A DNA stretch of 7,346 bases from CAZYCC01 sp964645985 (GTDB lineage: Bacteria; Bacillota; Clostridia; Oscillospirales; CAG-272), in contig CAZYCC010000080.1 of NCBI GenBank assembly GCA_964645985.1, positions 1-7,346 of the forward strand. The letters are read 5' to 3'. Positions 6,218 through 7,346 of this stretch are shown piece after piece. The first letter of the stretch is position 1, and every line of letters begins with the position of its first letter. The translations under genes were made by a program, and so were the position numbers. The notes under the pieces were generated by a model. That model did not search any database, was not told the origin of the DNA, and saw only the letters and a list, made by a program, of their open reading frames with translations.

Positions 6218-7309
6218 ATGCCCACTCCCGAACCCCTGCGGGTGATGCTGCTCTTCGGCGGCAACTCGGCGGAATTTGACGTTTCGCTCATCAGCGCCGC
6301 CGAAGTGCTCGCGCACCTGCCCGAGTGCCTCGATGAGCGCCCGCTGCGCGTTTTCCCGGTAGTGATCACCCGCGCGGGGCGCTGGCTCATCGCGCCCGAT
6401 GATCCCGCCTTGATACGCGATGGCGATTTTCTCGCGCGCGAGGAGGATCTGCTGCCCGCGGCGCTCCTCCCGGGCGGCATTCTCGCGATCGGCGCGCCGC
6501 GCGAGGAGCGCATCTCAATCGACGTCGCTTTTTCGGTGATGCACGGCGATTACGGCGAGGACGGGCGCGTGCAGGGGCTGCTGTCTACCCTCGGTCTGCC
6601 GTTTGTCGGCTCGGATTGGGCGTCCTCCGCCGTCTGTATGGATAAGGCGATAACCGCCGCGCTTCTGTGCGGGGAGGACATTCCGCAGGCGCGCAAAATC
6701 GTCCTGCGCGTCCCCTCGGCCGAGAATCCCGCGCGCGCTCTCGCCGGTATCGGCGAGGACAACCTGCGCGCGCTCGGGTGTCCGCTCTTCGTCAAGCCCG
6801 CCTGCGCGGGATCATCGGTCGGGTGTCACAAGGTCGAGGATTTGCGGGATCTGCCCGCCGCCGTCACGGACGCCGCCTCCGATGACGCGAAGGGCAAGGT
6901 GCTCATTGAGGAATATATCGCCGGGCGGGAGGTGGAGTGCGCGGTTCTCGAGGAGGCGGGGCGGCTCACGGTGCCGCCTCCCGGCGAGATTGACCCCGGC
7001 GCGCCCTTCTACGATTACGACACTAAGTACAAGACCTCGACCGCACGCGCCTATCTCCCCGCGCGCATCTCCCTCGAGGCAAGCGATCGGGTACGCGCTC
7101 TCGCCGCGAAGATTTTCACCGTGCTCGGCTGTCGAGATCTCGCGCGCGTCGACTTTTTCGTGCGCGGCGAGGAGGTTCTCTTCAACGAAATCAACACGCT
7201 CCCTGGTTTCACGCCGATCAGTATGTACCCCAAGCTCCTTGCCGCCGCCGGCATCCCCTACGAGACCCTCCTCGCGCGCCTCCTCCGCGCTGCTCTGCGG
7301 CGCGGGTGA
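6218..7309 (+). CDS. ddl: D-alanine--D-alanine ligase
   Basis: Cytoplasmic ATP-grasp enzyme joining two D-alanines, with ATP hydrolysis, to the dipeptide that UDP-MurNAc-tripeptide accepts in peptidoglycan synthesis. 363 aa, at the long end for Ddl. Motifs in order: LLFGGNSAEFDVSLIS (E19 matches E15 of E. coli DdlB), HGDYGEDGRVQGLL, MDK (K143), FVKPACAGSSVG (K193, S199), LIEEYI (E231-E232), omega-loop FYDYDTKY (K270, Y271), and metal ligands D312, E324 and N326 in DFF and NEINTLPGF. S199 and Y271 match S150 and Y216 of DdlB. The tyrosine predicts D-Ala-D-Ala rather than D-Ala-D-Lac product, so intrinsic vancomycin resistance is not indicated. Oddities: the usual EHEVS/EREVS is EFDVS, and the second lysine often seen after MDK is alanine. 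ATG 6218 is the only sensible start (a stop at 6191 precedes it with no other start codon between), yet it has no Shine-Dalgarno sequence. Confidence 0.96.
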   Translation: MPTPEPLRVMLLFGGNSAEFDVSLISAAEVLAHLPECLDERPLRVFPVVITRAGRWLIAPDDPALIRDGDFLAREEDLLPAALLPGGILAIGAPREERISIDVAFSVMHGDYGEDGRVQGLLSTLGLPFVGSDWASSAVCMDKAITAALLCGEDIPQARKIVLRVPSAENPARALAGIGEDNLRALGCPLFVKPACAGSSVGCHKVEDLRDLPAAVTDAASDDAKGKVLIEEYIAGREVECAVLEEAGRLTVPPPGEIDPGAPFYDYDTKYKTSTARAYLPARISLEASDRVRALAAKIFTVLGCRDLARVDFFVRGEEVLFNEINTLPGFTPISMYPKLLAAAGIPYETLLARLLRAALRRG

Positions 7310-7310
7310 G

Positions 7311-7324
7311 AAAACCTCGGTTTT
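7311..7324 (+). terminator. Possible weak terminator after ddl
   Basis: AAAAC (7311-7315) and GTTTT (7320-7324) form a 5-bp stem around a CTCG loop, starting two bases after the ddl stop, with the T-run inside the 3' arm. It is short and mostly A-T, so its effect is uncertain. A GC-alternating tract and AT-rich bases (7325-7346) follow to the window end with no gene visible. Confidence 0.35.
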
Positions 7325-7346
7325 GCGCGTGCGCGCATAATATAAG

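Noticed and set aside
6218..7309. D-alanine--D-lactate or D-serine (Van-type) ligase
   Set aside because: The omega-loop keeps FYDYDTKY with the tyrosine typical of D-Ala-D-Ala ligases, and no vanH, vanX or vanT neighbours are present.
1..7346. CRISPR array, tRNA/rRNA, insertion sequence or phage module
   Set aside because: No spaced identical repeats, cloverleaf features, transposase motifs or terminal inverted repeats were seen on either strand.

Overview
The window looks like ordinary chromosome from an anaerobic, GC-rich member of the Firmicutes, most likely a Clostridia/Oscillospiraceae-like gut or sediment bacterium. This is inferred from four things: a clostridial-type single-chain pyruvate:ferredoxin oxidoreductase, strong AAAGGAG/GGAGG ribosome binding sites, textbook sigma-A promoters, and a zinc-ribbon/proline-rich/one-TM protein of a kind common in that phylum. 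No tRNA, rRNA, CRISPR array, transposase or phage gene is visible.

Layout, all genes on the + strand. (1) Bases 1-1022 are the 3' part of a gene for a right-handed parallel beta-helix protein, cut by the left edge and ending in a perfect hairpin terminator at 1081-1105. (2) Bases 1023-1350 carry no gene. They hold that terminator, a very GC-rich stretch, a strong extended -10 promoter overlapped by a TTTACA/TGTAAA dyad, and the ribosome binding site of the next gene. (3) Bases 1351-4938 encode a complete PFOR (nifJ/por type, 1195 aa) with all expected Fe-S and thiamine-diphosphate motifs. (4) Bases 4939-5296 carry no gene but are dense in structure: two tandem terminator-like hairpins sharing a repeated arm, a G-rich run, a consensus promoter and a 14-bp palindrome in the leader of the next gene. 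(5) Bases 5297-6040 encode a 247-aa zinc-ribbon membrane protein of unknown function. (6) Bases 6041-6217 are a spacer with short direct repeats and a UUCG-loop hairpin. (7) Bases 6218-7309 encode D-alanine--D-alanine ligase, followed by a weak hairpin and the window end.

The genes do not form an evident pathway. PFOR is central anaerobic carbon and electron metabolism, Ddl is peptidoglycan precursor synthesis, and the other two are an envelope-anchored protein and a probable surface or secreted one. PFOR and the zinc-ribbon gene each have their own promoter, and terminators separate the first three genes, so the window is best read as a series of mostly single-gene transcription units. I see no convincing new multi-gene system. 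The items most worth a second look are the uncharacterised beta-helix and zinc-ribbon proteins, the candidate operator over the PFOR promoter, the paired hairpins after PFOR, and the ddl start, which lacks a Shine-Dalgarno sequence.
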